Shown: positions 1 to 8,001 of the stretch, piece after piece
Layout: each line of letters begins with the position of its first letter
Numbering within the stretch: the stretch's first letter is position 1
Assembly (NCBI RefSeq): GCF_000488275.1
Contig: NZ_KI530762.1
Location: forward strand, 124,001 to 188,000
DNA length: 64,000 nt
From: Acinetobacter brisouii CIP 110357
GTDB lineage: Bacteria; Pseudomonadota; Gammaproteobacteria; Pseudomonadales; Moraxellaceae
Reading direction: 5' to 3'
Translations under genes and position numbers: made by a program
The notes under the pieces: model-generated
Seen by the model: only the letters and a program-made list of their open reading frames with translations
Told to the model about the DNA's origin: nothing
Databases searched by the model: none

Positions 1-22
1 TCGATCCTGGGTCCCGCCACCA
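1..22 (+). tRNA. tRNA-Phe, 3' end only (cut by window edge)
   Basis: The first 22 bases are identical to the 3' end of the complete tRNA-Phe at 151-226: half of the T-loop, the T-stem, the acceptor strand and an encoded CCA at 20-22. It is therefore the tail of an upstream tandem tRNA-Phe copy. The anticodon lies outside the window, so the identity rests on this match and on the tandem position. Confidence 0.8.
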
Positions 23-39
23 TGAATTTGTGTTTTCAA

Positions 40-68
40 TCCCTGATTCCTAATCAGGGATTTTTTTT
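40..68 (+). terminator. Rho-independent terminator after first tRNA-Phe
   Basis: A 9-bp perfect stem (40-48 with 52-60, three-base loop) is followed directly by eight T residues. It ends transcription of the upstream tRNA copy, so the second tRNA-Phe has its own promoter. Confidence 0.9.
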
Positions 69-110
69 GCTTAAAGCTTAGTCAAACGGGTTTAAAAACA
101 AAATATTACG

Positions 111-140
111 TTGACACTTTTATCAAGTTCAGGCTTAATA
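111..140 (+). promoter_or_regulatory. Sigma-70 promoter of the second tRNA-Phe
   Basis: A perfect TTGACA (-35) at 111-116 is followed after 17 bases by CTTAAT (134-139), or after 18 by TTAATA. The tRNA begins at 151, consistent with a short 5' leader. The spacing and the isolated tRNA downstream make this a credible promoter; the -10 is only a partial match. Confidence 0.7.
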
Positions 141-150
141 CAAACCAATC

Positions 151-226
151 GGCGCGATAGCTCAGTCGGTAGAGCAACGGATTGAAAATCCGTGTGTCCC
201 CAGTTCGATCCTGGGTCCCGCCACCA
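151..226 (+). tRNA. tRNA-Phe (GAA)
   Basis: A complete 76-base cloverleaf with anticodon GAA in the loop at about 182-188, the usual D-arm and T-arm sequences, and an encoded CCA at 224-226. The 5' acceptor strand GGCGCGA against the 3' strand TCCCGCC leaves a C-C mismatch at pair 5-68; the other six pairs are Watson-Crick. The gene is flanked by its own promoter and terminator and is the second of a tandem pair. Confidence 0.95.
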
Positions 227-235
227 TATTCGAAA

Positions 236-267
236 AACCCCAAACTATAAGTTTGGGGTTTTTTTAT
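236..267 (+). terminator. Rho-independent terminator after tRNA-Phe
   Basis: CCCCAAAC (238-245) pairs with GTTTGGGG (251-258) across a five-base loop, and the stem is followed by a run of T residues. It begins within ten bases of the tRNA 3' end. Confidence 0.9.
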
Positions 268-563
268 TTGGAAATGATTTAAAAGCTATAAGGTATTTAT
301 CTTTTCGCACTGCATATATAACAGTAAAATCTGTCTGTTTGATATTTTCACAGCTTAATTTTTATTTAAAAATTATTTATGCAAATTAAAAATATAAATT
401 TTATTCAATAACCCATCAATACTGTTTGGCATCTCCTTTGTTTCAGGCTAGCTCGTCCATATGTCAAATAGTGAAGAATTCTCACTTGCGATTAGTATTA
501 ATTATCATTTATTATTGCGACAATTCTGATCTGTTTCATGTTCAATTGCTCAAGGTATCGCCA
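268..563. other. AT-rich intergenic region upstream of the cupredoxin gene
   Basis: No convincing coding region is visible. The stretch is AT-rich and presumably carries the promoter of the gene at 564. On the reverse strand, 491-517 contains a TGATAAT core with AT hexamers around it that loosely resembles a Fur box, about 12 of 19 positions by eye, which is weak. An upstream in-frame extension of the 564 gene starting at 426 was not accepted because the signal peptide begins at 564. Confidence 0.4.
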
Positions 564-911
564 ATGCGTACGAAATTTCTTGTAAAAAAATTGATTCTGA
601 GTGCCTTACTCGTTTCTGCAGCAAGTGTGGTGCAAGTACATGCCGCTGATGCCGAGCAGTCTTTAGTGATTAAAAATCACCGTTTTGAACCTGAAGAAAT
701 TAAAGTTACAGCAAATCAACGGATTAAATTGAATGTCAGTAATCTGGATACCACACCAGAGGAATTTGAAAGTCATTCCTTGCACCGTGAAAAACGGATT
801 CCAGCTGGAGCTACGGCGGTCATTTATATTGGCCCGTTAAAACCAGGTCGCTATGAATTTTTTGGCGAATTTAATCCTGAAACAGCACTGGGTGCAGTTG
901 TTGCCAACTAA
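564..911 (+). CDS. Periplasmic cupredoxin-like domain protein
   Basis: A 115-residue protein with an N-terminal signal peptide (lysines, hydrophobic run, probable cleavage after VHA near residue 27) followed by one small beta-sandwich domain of the Cupredoxin_1 type. The start at 564 is chosen because it gives a clean signal peptide and has an AAGG ribosome site eight bases upstream. The mature part has no cysteine or methionine, so it lacks a classical type-1 copper site; histidines in the NHRF and SHSLHRE segments are the likely metal ligands. In many proteobacteria such proteins sit beside FTR1-type iron permeases and probably hand over iron or copper. A degraded sequence that may be an FTR1 relic follows at about 966-1118. 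The metal specificity is inferred. Confidence 0.75.
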   Translation: MRTKFLVKKLILSALLVSAASVVQVHAADAEQSLVIKNHRFEPEEIKVTANQRIKLNVSNLDTTPEEFESHSLHREKRIPAGATAVIYIGPLKPGRYEFFGEFNPETALGAVVAN

Positions 912-965
912 TTAAAGGGTTGTTCATATTCGGAACAGAATGAACCGTTTTCAGGGCGATGCTAG

Positions 966-1118
966 AAGCGACCTTGTTTATCGGGATTGATTCGTAATGA
1001 TTCTGTACTAGGCATGCGACTACATGGTGTGGTGAGCGATGAGGCAAGGTCAACCCTGATGCAGATCGTATTTGATTTAAGTTCAATCGCCGTAATTTGG
1101 TTTGCTGCCAAAAAATGA
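966..1118 (+). pseudogene. Possible C-terminal relic of an FTR1-type permease
   Basis: The 269 bases between the cupredoxin gene and the gene at 1181 lack a full open frame. One frame stays open from 966 to a TGA at 1116-1118 and ends in a hydrophobic helix-like stretch (IVFDLSSIAVIWFAAKK) after HGVVSDEARSTLMQ, which recalls the last transmembrane helix of FTR1 permeases. No ribosome site or full-length gene is present. Together with the cupredoxin upstream, this suggests an internal deletion removed a permease gene. The match is by eye only and could be chance. Confidence 0.3.
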
Positions 1119-1180
1119 AGGCATTTGTTGCTACAGCGTAAACAGCTGGCTGTAGCCATCTCAAGGAAAAGGAAATAAAG

Positions 1181-1927
1181 ATGTTATTTAACAAGGGTGT
1201 CTTTCAGGCAGGAGCACTATTGTGCCTGTTTTTAACAACAGCAGCTTATGCGGACCCTAGTGACTATGTGCGGACCCCGACGGTTGAGTACGGCGAACAC
1301 GAAATTGATTTTAAAGCAGGTGTGCAACGTAATCGTGATAGCAGTTCGGAATCTGCTTATTCTATCGGTTATGGTTTTACGCCAACGCCATGGTGGTTTA
1401 CAGAAGTGTATGCCAAGTATGCCAAACCAGCCGGTGAGTCTACCAAATTTGATGCTTGGGAATGGGAAAACCGCTTTCAGCTGACTGAGACAGGCAAGTA
1501 TCCAGTCGATGTTGGTTTTTTACTTGAGGTAGAGCGTCCACAAGATCGCGCAGAAGGTTATGAACTGACTTATGGCCCGATGTTTCAGACATTATGGAAT
1601 CAATATCAGTTCAACTTTAATGTATTGTTCCAGAGACATGTACATGCCAGTGAAGTTTTTGACACTGAATTACATTATCAGATGCAGGTAAAGCATTTGG
1701 GTAATACTGAAAAACTGGACTGGGGTGTGCAGGCTTTTGGTAATGTGGGGCAGTGGGATAACTGGCGCTCTTCTTCAAAGCAGGAATTTAAGATTGGCCC
1801 TGCATTGTTTGGCAAAATTAAAACAGGAACTAAACAGGCGATCAGCTGGAATACTGCATTGCTGGCTGGAACAAACAATGCGACACCAAACACGACCTTA
1901 CGTTTGCAAATGGAATACGAATTCTAA
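1181..1927 (+). CDS. Outer-membrane beta-barrel-like protein, function unknown
   Basis: A 248-residue protein with a clear signal peptide (cleavage after AYA near residue 24). The mature part is rich in alternating aromatic and polar residues and ends in Phe (MEYEF), as outer-membrane barrels do. A good ribosome site (AAGGAAA) lies upstream of the ATG. I do not recognise a named family beyond 'copper/iron-associated outer-membrane protein' style hypotheticals. It follows the cupredoxin gene and the presumed permease relic, so a link to metal handling is possible but inferred. A terminator follows at 1973. Confidence 0.7.
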   Translation: MLFNKGVFQAGALLCLFLTTAAYADPSDYVRTPTVEYGEHEIDFKAGVQRNRDSSSESAYSIGYGFTPTPWWFTEVYAKYAKPAGESTKFDAWEWENRFQLTETGKYPVDVGFLLEVERPQDRAEGYELTYGPMFQTLWNQYQFNFNVLFQRHVHASEVFDTELHYQMQVKHLGNTEKLDWGVQAFGNVGQWDNWRSSSKQEFKIGPALFGKIKTGTKQAISWNTALLAGTNNATPNTTLRLQMEYEF

Positions 1928-1972
1928 AGTACTGTTGAAAATTTAACCTTGTACCCTTGTTGAAATATCAAA

Positions 1973-2004
1973 GCCTCAATCATGATTGGGGCTTCTGATT
2001 TTTT
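1973..2004 (+). terminator. Terminator after the outer-membrane protein gene
   Basis: GCCTCAAT (1973-1980) pairs with ATTGGGGC (1985-1992), including one G-T pair, around a CATG loop, and a T-rich run follows at 1999-2004. It lies about 45 bases after the stop at 1927. Confidence 0.75.
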
Positions 2005-2202
2005 GTCTTGTTTATTCGGTTTAATTGATTCATTTTAAAATTTTTATTTTAAATTTGATCCAATGTGAAGCATGAATTTATAGCTGGGGCAGAGCTACTT
2101 TCTATATGATAAATAATGGAAAGCATCTTACTTTTTATTATAAAAATAGATATATAAAAAGAATATAATGTGTTGGTCTTAACTACTCTATATGCGTCCA
2201 TC

Positions 2203-3462
2203 ATGAAATTGAAGCCTCAATTCCTTGCTCTTGTAGCAACGCTTCCCTTCTTTGCAACCAATGCATTCGCAACCAATGGTTATTTCATGAATGCTTATAG
2301 TGTGACGTCACAAGGTAATTCTGGTACATCGATTGCTAACTTTCAGGACAGTTTAACCATTGCCAGCAACCCGGCAGGTCTTAGCTGGATAGGGCAACGT
2401 TTCGATGCTAGTGCGACTTTGTTTATGCCAGACCGTGAGGCCGATATTGTAGGGAATGGTGCAGGTGCAGATGGTCATTATGATGGGAACAGCCGCAAAT
2501 CTTTTGTCATTCCGAGTTTTGGTTATAGCCATCCCGTGAATGATCAGTTGACCGCGGGGATTGCAGTTTATGGTAATGGTGGTATGGACACCAATTATAA
2601 AAAGAACCCATATGCTTCTTTTAATAATACAGGTAGTGCAGGGGTGAGTTTAAGTCAGTTATTTATTTCCCCAGCTCTTTCCTGGAAATATGCAGATAAC
2701 CAGTCGATTGCACTGGCTGCCAATATTTTGTATCAACGTTTTCAGGCCAAAGGGATTGGTGGAGACGTGTTTGGTGGTTTTTCCCAAGATAAAAATGCCA
2801 TGAGTAATCGTGGTAATGATGACTCAACGGGTGTTGGAGCACGTATTGGCTGGTCAGCCAAAGTTAATGATCGGCTGACTGTAGGGGCAACCTATGCTTC
2901 AAAAATTCACGCCAGCCGTTTTAAAAAGTACGAAGGTTTATTTGCTGAAAATGGCAGTTTTGATGTACCAGAAAATTATGGTGTGGGGCTGAACTATCAG
3001 TTGACGCCAACACTATCGGTTGCTGCTGATTATCAGCGTATTAATTATTCTGATGTTAAATCGGTGGGTAATCAGCTCGATGTTGCACAGGTGATGGCGG
3101 GGAATACTTTTGGAACAGCCAACGGGCCGGGTTTTGGCTGGAAAGATATTAATGTCTATAAGATTTCTGCAACTTATCAGGCATTGCCAAAACTGACTTT
3201 ACGCGCGGGATATAGCTATAACGATCAGCCAGTACAGGCAAATCAGGCTTTTCTGAATATTTTGGCACCAGGCGTGGTACAGCAACATGTGAGTGTGGGC
3301 GCAACATGGAATATTGATCCTAAGCAGGAAGTCAGCCTTGCTTATACTCGTGCACTGGAAAAAACAGTGCATGGTTCAATTTCGCCAGCATTTGGTGGTG
3401 GACAAGCGAATTTGAGCATGGATCAGGACATTCTGGGTGTTTCATACGGTTTGAAATTCTAA
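2203..3462 (+). CDS. FadL-family outer-membrane long-chain fatty acid transporter
   Basis: A 419-residue protein of the OmpP1/FadL/TodX family, which takes up long-chain fatty acids or other hydrophobic compounds through a 14-strand barrel with an N-terminal plug. The start at 2203 begins a normal signal peptide (MKLKPQF..., cleavage after AFA); an in-frame start at 2170 would only add residues ahead of it. The mature N-terminus TNGYFMNAYS and the following segment with SNPAG are typical FadL features, and the chain ends in Phe (SYGLKF). It is a single-gene unit with its own terminator. The substrate cannot be read from the sequence, but a FadL protein fits with the acr1 fatty acyl-CoA reductase found at 11 kb. 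Confidence 0.85.
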   Translation: MKLKPQFLALVATLPFFATNAFATNGYFMNAYSVTSQGNSGTSIANFQDSLTIASNPAGLSWIGQRFDASATLFMPDREADIVGNGAGADGHYDGNSRKSFVIPSFGYSHPVNDQLTAGIAVYGNGGMDTNYKKNPYASFNNTGSAGVSLSQLFISPALSWKYADNQSIALAANILYQRFQAKGIGGDVFGGFSQDKNAMSNRGNDDSTGVGARIGWSAKVNDRLTVGATYASKIHASRFKKYEGLFAENGSFDVPENYGVGLNYQLTPTLSVAADYQRINYSDVKSVGNQLDVAQVMAGNTFGTANGPGFGWKDINVYKISATYQALPKLTLRAGYSYNDQPVQANQAFLNILAPGVVQQHVSVGATWNIDPKQEVSLAYTRALEKTVHGSISPAFGGGQANLSMDQDILGVSYGLKF

Positions 3463-3487
3463 CTGTCCAGATTTTGACTTTAAATTC

Positions 3488-3511
3488 AACCCGGCATGTG
3501 CTGGGTTTTTT
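3488..3511 (+). terminator. Terminator after the FadL-family gene
   Basis: AACCCGGCA pairs with TGCTGGGTT (one G-T pair) and is followed by five T residues, starting 26 bases after the stop codon. Confidence 0.75.
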
Positions 3512-3674
3512 ACATCACAATCGGGTCAAGCTGAACCTGGTTGAAGATCGGTAAAAGAATCTGCAAGCAGAGTGTAAATCTTGTCCAAGTTTTGGGTCTT
3601 GAGTGAAATGTGCGAGATTCTGTTCATGATATTCCCCAGCCAAGCTGTGCGATTTAGGGGCTTGTATTCAGCCA

Positions 3675-3706
3675 TAAAAAAACGCCCAACTGGGCGTTTT
3701 TTTTGC
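3675..3706. terminator. Terminator, probably bidirectional
   Basis: AACGCCCA and TGGGCGTT form an eight-bp stem with a two-base centre, with A residues on the left and eight T residues on the right. It lies about 10 bases beyond the stop of the minus-strand CoA transferase gene and can also stop rightward transcription from the FadL gene. Confidence 0.8.
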
Positions 3707-3715
3707 AAGACATGA

Positions 3716-5224
3716 TTAAGCGTTTGCTTCCTCTTGAATCAGCATCTGGCCAGTTTTTTTGAAGTTTACATGCCAAGACAATGCTTCTTCTAGAACATGT
3801 GGTGTTTGACCACCTTGTTCACATGCACGGTTGAAGTAGTCATTTAAAGCATCTTTGTAGGCTGGGTGTGCACAGTTGTCGATGATAGCACGCGCGCGTT
3901 CACGTGGAGCCAGACCACGAAGATCGGCAAGACCTTGCTCAGTCACTAAGATATCGACGTCATGGTTGGCATGGTCAACGTGAGATGCCATTGGTACTAC
4001 AGAAGAGATCGCACCACCTTTTGCAATTGATTTGGTCACAAAGATTGCAATGTTTGCATTACGAGCGAAGTCACCTGAACCACCAATACCATTCATCATG
4101 TGAGTACCGCAAACGTGTGTTGAGTTCACGTTACCGTAAATGTCGAATTCAAGTGCAGTATTGATACCGATAATACCTAAACGACGCACGATTTCAGGAA
4201 TGTTTGAAATTTCTTGTGGGCGAAGTACGAATTTGTCTTTGTAATGCGCCAAGTTGCCAAATACGCGGTTACCGCATTTTTCAGACAAGGTCATTGAACA
4301 GCCTGAAGCAAATGTCATTTTGCCAGCATCAATCAATTCAAAAGTACAGTCTTGCAATACTTCAGAATACATCACCAGATTTTCAAAGCTTGAGTGTTTA
4401 AAACCTGTCAATACTGCGTTGGCAATTGAACCAATCCCTGCTTGTAGAGGTCCCAAATTGTTTGGTAAACGACCTGCAGCAACTTCTTTTTCAAAGAATT
4501 CGATCAAGTGGTTTGCAATTGCCTGAGTTTCTTCATCTGGGTCAGTTACGGTAGATGGAGAGTCTGGAGTGTCATTGAAGACAATAGCAGCAATTTTGGC
4601 AGGATCAACATCAATACCCGTAGTACCAATGCGCTGTTCAGAATAAGTTAAAGGAATTGGTTCACGGTTTGGACGTGCTGAAGGGATGTAGATATCGTGT
4701 ACGCCTTCAAAATCAGTACTTACAGAAGTATTGATTTCAACAATCACTTTGTCGGCATATTCTACAAAGCTTGCAGAGTTACCTACAGAGGTTGTTGGAA
4801 TGATGCTGCCTGTTTCAGTAATAGCAACGGCTTCAATAACTGCGATTTCTGGACGTTTAATTTGGTCACCGCGCATTTGTTCAACAGTTTCAGACAAATG
4901 CTGGTCAATAAACATGACTTGACCATTATTAATGGCTTTACGTAGTGTATTGTCTACTTGGAATGGCATACGGCGAGCTAAAACACCCGCTTCGGTTAAC
5001 TGTTTGTCTAGGTCGTTTCCTAAACTTGCCCCAGTTACCAGGCTAATTTTTAATGGATTTGTCTTTGCGCGCTTCACTAAAGCCAAAGGTACGGCTTTAG
5101 CTTCACCAGCACGAGTAAAACCGCTCATCCCTACTGTCATACCATCCTGAATTAGTTCTGCTGCTTGCTCGGCTGAAATGACTTTGTCATGTAATGAAGC
5201 TAAGCGAATACGATCTAATGACAT
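3716..5224 (-). CDS. Acetyl-CoA hydrolase/transferase family protein (succinyl-CoA:acetate CoA-transferase type)
   Basis: A 502-residue member of the acetyl-CoA hydrolase/transferase family (class I CoA transferases). Known relatives move CoA from succinyl-CoA to acetate (AarC/ScpC type) or propionate. The catalytic glutamate is probably E288 in the segment MYSEVLQD, and the glycine-rich CoA-binding parts (SGFTRAGEAK near 34-43, GIGGSGDF further on) are intact. Full length for the family. It is transcribed alone, with a terminator immediately downstream and a 268-base AT-rich upstream region before envZ. It would serve acetate or propionate metabolism. The choice between succinate-acetate transferase and hydrolase is an inference from the YSEVLQD segment. 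Confidence 0.85.
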   Translation of the reverse strand: MSLDRIRLASLHDKVISAEQAAELIQDGMTVGMSGFTRAGEAKAVPLALVKRAKTNPLKISLVTGASLGNDLDKQLTEAGVLARRMPFQVDNTLRKAINNGQVMFIDQHLSETVEQMRGDQIKRPEIAVIEAVAITETGSIIPTTSVGNSASFVEYADKVIVEINTSVSTDFEGVHDIYIPSARPNREPIPLTYSEQRIGTTGIDVDPAKIAAIVFNDTPDSPSTVTDPDEETQAIANHLIEFFEKEVAAGRLPNNLGPLQAGIGSIANAVLTGFKHSSFENLVMYSEVLQDCTFELIDAGKMTFASGCSMTLSEKCGNRVFGNLAHYKDKFVLRPQEISNIPEIVRRLGIIGINTALEFDIYGNVNSTHVCGTHMMNGIGGSGDFARNANIAIFVTKSIAKGGAISSVVPMASHVDHANHDVDILVTEQGLADLRGLAPRERARAIIDNCAHPAYKDALNDYFNRACEQGGQTPHVLEEALSWHVNFKKTGQMLIQEEANA

Positions 5225-5492
5225 GTTCTACTCTCAAAAAAAATGGATTTTTAAGTTATGCAGAGGCGATTCTACCCTCTGGTCAGGTAATTTTCATGCT
5301 TGTTAGGCTAAGGTCTAATTTTTAAAATAAATATGAATATCAAGTAAATAAATGAATTTTAAGTCATTGAAAACAGTTGTTTTATTGAAAATAAATCAAA
5401 CCTTTGTCTAAATAAAAAATGATGAATAAATAATCATTTTATTTCAGGGTTGCAATGCTTTTTCCCAGATGTTCAAAAGAGGGGTTGATCTT

Positions 5493-6905
5493 TTATGATT
5501 TTTCAGCTTTAGCAACAGGCAACAAAATAATCGCTTCAAACCCACCTTCAACACGATTACGCAAAATCAGTTCACCCTGATGAATATCAACAATGCGTTT
5601 CACAATTGCCAGACCCAGACCACTGCCCTGAATGGTACGGGCACTATCGCCACGTACAAAAGGTTGCATCAATTCCTCGATTTGATCGGCAGGAATACCT
5701 TCACCATGATCCGCTACGCAAATCTTGATTTTGTCGGTATCAACACTGGCTGAAAGTTCAATCGGTTCTGCACCATAGCGTTTGGAGTTATTGATTAAAT
5801 TCCCGATCAGACGTTTGAGTGATAAGCTTCGTGCTGGAATAATAGGCAATGGTTGTGGCGTAAAGCGAATATCCAGAGGTTTAAACTGTACGACTAACTC
5901 TTGCAGTAAGGTATTGATATCGGTATCAGAAAGTTCTTCATCTGACCCATCTCGCATATAGGAAATGAACTGATTTAAAATCGCATCCATATCTTCAACG
6001 TCATAAATCAATCCATCACGCAAAAATTCATCGGGTAGCATTTCGGCAGTCAGACGGATACGGGTCAGGGGAGTGCGTAAGTCATGTGAAATACCCGCTA
6101 GCATAATCCGACGGTCTTTCTCGATTTGCTCAAGCGTGTAGATCATATGATTAAATGCCTGGTTGACTTCCCGAATTTCTAATGGGCCGTGATTGGTGGC
6201 TAAAAATGGGGCTTTACCTGTTTTACTGTAGCTGTTGGCTGCATTTTGCAGGCGCTTCAGTGGGCGGTTGAGCTGACGTACCAGAGTTAAAATAATAATC
6301 GCAGATAAAATAGGGACACCAAAAAACCACCCTAAAATCAGCTCTAAACTATAGTTTGCGTAATTTTTTAAAGGTTCACGAATCCATCCACCATGCATGC
6401 TTGGAGTTTGTACCCAAATACTTGGCGTGGGTTTGAATTTAAAAAAGACTGTAACGTCTTTGGGATCTGCATTAATCGCACTTGCCAGACTTTGTTTAAT
6501 GCTGTCGGTAAAAAAGTCAGCGATTGGTTTATCGACAATCGCTGGGCGCTTGCTGTCATCAGTCATGAACTCAACACCTAAACGTTGATTGAGCCATGTA
6601 TCGACAGGGATTTCTTTGCCGTTGTTTATAATTTTAAAATTGGGATTGTGAATAATCTCGGATTCAATCGCCAGATAACCCGCGTGTTGTTGGAGTTCAG
6701 GCAAGTATAAGGTACGCCAAATAAACCATAACGACATAAACAAGCTAAAACACACCACAAAAGTCACAAGAACTGTGGTGCGCAGTGCAGCCGAACGCGG
6801 TTTTAGTTTGTCTAAAAAACGTTCAAATTGGGTTCGTGGTTTGGCATAGTAACCCGAAGAATCGAGAACAATATTATTCTTCGGGTTATTTGGTTCAGCT
6901 GTCAC
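5493..6905 (-). CDS. envZ: Sensor histidine kinase EnvZ
   Basis: A 470-residue membrane sensor kinase. Residues 42-64 and about 187-208 are the two transmembrane helices that bracket a periplasmic domain, followed by a HAMP linker, a HisKA domain with the phospho-acceptor H274 in GISHDLRTPL, and a C-terminal ATPase domain with N-box (NLINNSKRY), DHGEGIP and GSGLGLAI segments. It lies 15 bases downstream of ompR, so the two are one operon. EnvZ responds to osmotic conditions and phosphorylates OmpR. The N-terminal cytoplasmic part is about 40 residues, longer than in the enteric protein. The name is based on domain order and pairing with OmpR. Confidence 0.9.
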   Translation of the reverse strand: MTAEPNNPKNNIVLDSSGYYAKPRTQFERFLDKLKPRSAALRTTVLVTFVVCFSLFMSLWFIWRTLYLPELQQHAGYLAIESEIIHNPNFKIINNGKEIPVDTWLNQRLGVEFMTDDSKRPAIVDKPIADFFTDSIKQSLASAINADPKDVTVFFKFKPTPSIWVQTPSMHGGWIREPLKNYANYSLELILGWFFGVPILSAIIILTLVRQLNRPLKRLQNAANSYSKTGKAPFLATNHGPLEIREVNQAFNHMIYTLEQIEKDRRIMLAGISHDLRTPLTRIRLTAEMLPDEFLRDGLIYDVEDMDAILNQFISYMRDGSDEELSDTDINTLLQELVVQFKPLDIRFTPQPLPIIPARSLSLKRLIGNLINNSKRYGAEPIELSASVDTDKIKICVADHGEGIPADQIEELMQPFVRGDSARTIQGSGLGLAIVKRIVDIHQGELILRNRVEGGFEAIILLPVAKAEKS

Positions 6906-6920
6906 GTAAGACCGCCCTAA

Positions 6921-7685
6921 TTATTCAGCACCATCTGGAACAAACACATAACCGACGCCCCAAACGGTTTGAATATAGCGGGCACGTGCTGGATTATCTT
7001 CAATCAAACGACGTAAGCGAGAAACCTGTACGTCAATTGAACGTTCCATTGCACCCCATTCACGACCACGGGCAAGGTTCATGAGCTTGTCACGGGTCAA
7101 CGGTTCACGCGGATGCTGTACCAGTGCTTTAAGGACAGCAAACTCACCTGTGGTTAAGGTGACCACTTGACCTTCACGAGTCAAGGTGCGAGTCGATAAG
7201 TCGAGTGACCAAGGGCCAAAACTCACCACCTCCATATGCTGGCTTGGTGCACCAGGCACTTCACGTACTTGGCGACGTAAAATAGCGCGGATACGTGCAA
7301 GCAATTCATTTGGGTTAAATGGCTTTGGCAAATAGTCATCTGCACCTGCATCTAGACCAGAGATACGATCAGAATCGCTACCACGTGCAGTTAGCATAAT
7401 GATTGGTGTATCAATATTGGACTGGCGTAAACGACGGCAGATACTTAAACCATCTTCTACAGGCAGCATGAAATCGAGCACAATTAACGAAAACAACTCT
7501 CGTTGTAACAGGCGATCCATTTGAGTGGCATCGTGAGCAGTTTTCACGACAAAGCCTTTATCTTCTAAAAAGCGTTGCAACAGAGTACGAAGACGGACGT
7601 CATCATCTACGACCAAAATTCGTTCAACGCGATCGGTGTCGTGAAGTGCGACATCTTTATTGTCAGCAGGTACCACTAAACTCAT
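6921..7685 (-). CDS. ompR: Two-component response regulator OmpR
   Basis: A 254-residue response regulator: receiver domain at about residues 20-135 with the acidic pair in LVVDDD and phospho-acceptor D71 in LIVLDFMLP, then a winged-helix DNA-binding domain ending in the typical OmpR-type YIQTVWGVGYVF segment. It is the first gene of the ompR-envZ operon, with a GGGAG ribosome site before the ATG. OmpR controls outer-membrane porins and osmotic responses in other gammaproteobacteria. The 20-residue N-terminal extension before the receiver domain is somewhat longer than in the enteric protein. Confidence 0.93.
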   Translation of the reverse strand: MSLVVPADNKDVALHDTDRVERILVVDDDVRLRTLLQRFLEDKGFVVKTAHDATQMDRLLQRELFSLIVLDFMLPVEDGLSICRRLRQSNIDTPIIMLTARGSDSDRISGLDAGADDYLPKPFNPNELLARIRAILRRQVREVPGAPSQHMEVVSFGPWSLDLSTRTLTREGQVVTLTTGEFAVLKALVQHPREPLTRDKLMNLARGREWGAMERSIDVQVSRLRRLIEDNPARARYIQTVWGVGYVFVPDGAE

Positions 7686-8001
7686 GAAGTGCTCCCTTGA
7701 TTATCATTTATATAATAGTCGATGCTTTGAGTATAATGCTTTCATAATGCTTATGGCTATGTATTAATTTGCTCAAATTAACAAATATATACAGTCGTCT
7801 GAGTTATTTTACCTAAATTTTATTCAATTGATTTTATTCAGCTCTTTTTGCCAAATATAACTCATATTAAGAACGGAAAAACCAAGAAACAACTGAATGA
7901 TGATGATAATTTTAGTTTTTCGGCATAATTTCTGTAGATTTTACGAGCATGGTCTTTATAATCACTGCTTTTAGTTCTTATTCCTTATGGGATCAAACAC
8001 G
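7686..8001. other. Divergent promoter region between ompR and tex
   Basis: No gene is seen here. TATAAT hexamers occur on the plus strand at 7711-7716, 7732-7737 and 7957-7962; the last is 40 bases ahead of the tex start and is the best tex -10 candidate, though its -35 is weak. The ompR promoter is expected on the minus strand in the left part of this AT-rich interval. Confidence 0.5.

Noticed and set aside
871..1194. 107-codon minus-strand frame over the cupredoxin-OMP gap
   Set aside because: It lies antisense to the suspected relic and gene ends, with no signal, motif or ribosome site.
3526..3708. 60-codon minus-strand frame after the FadL gene
   Set aside because: Its first codons are the terminator hairpin at 3675-3706, and no ribosome site or homology is visible.
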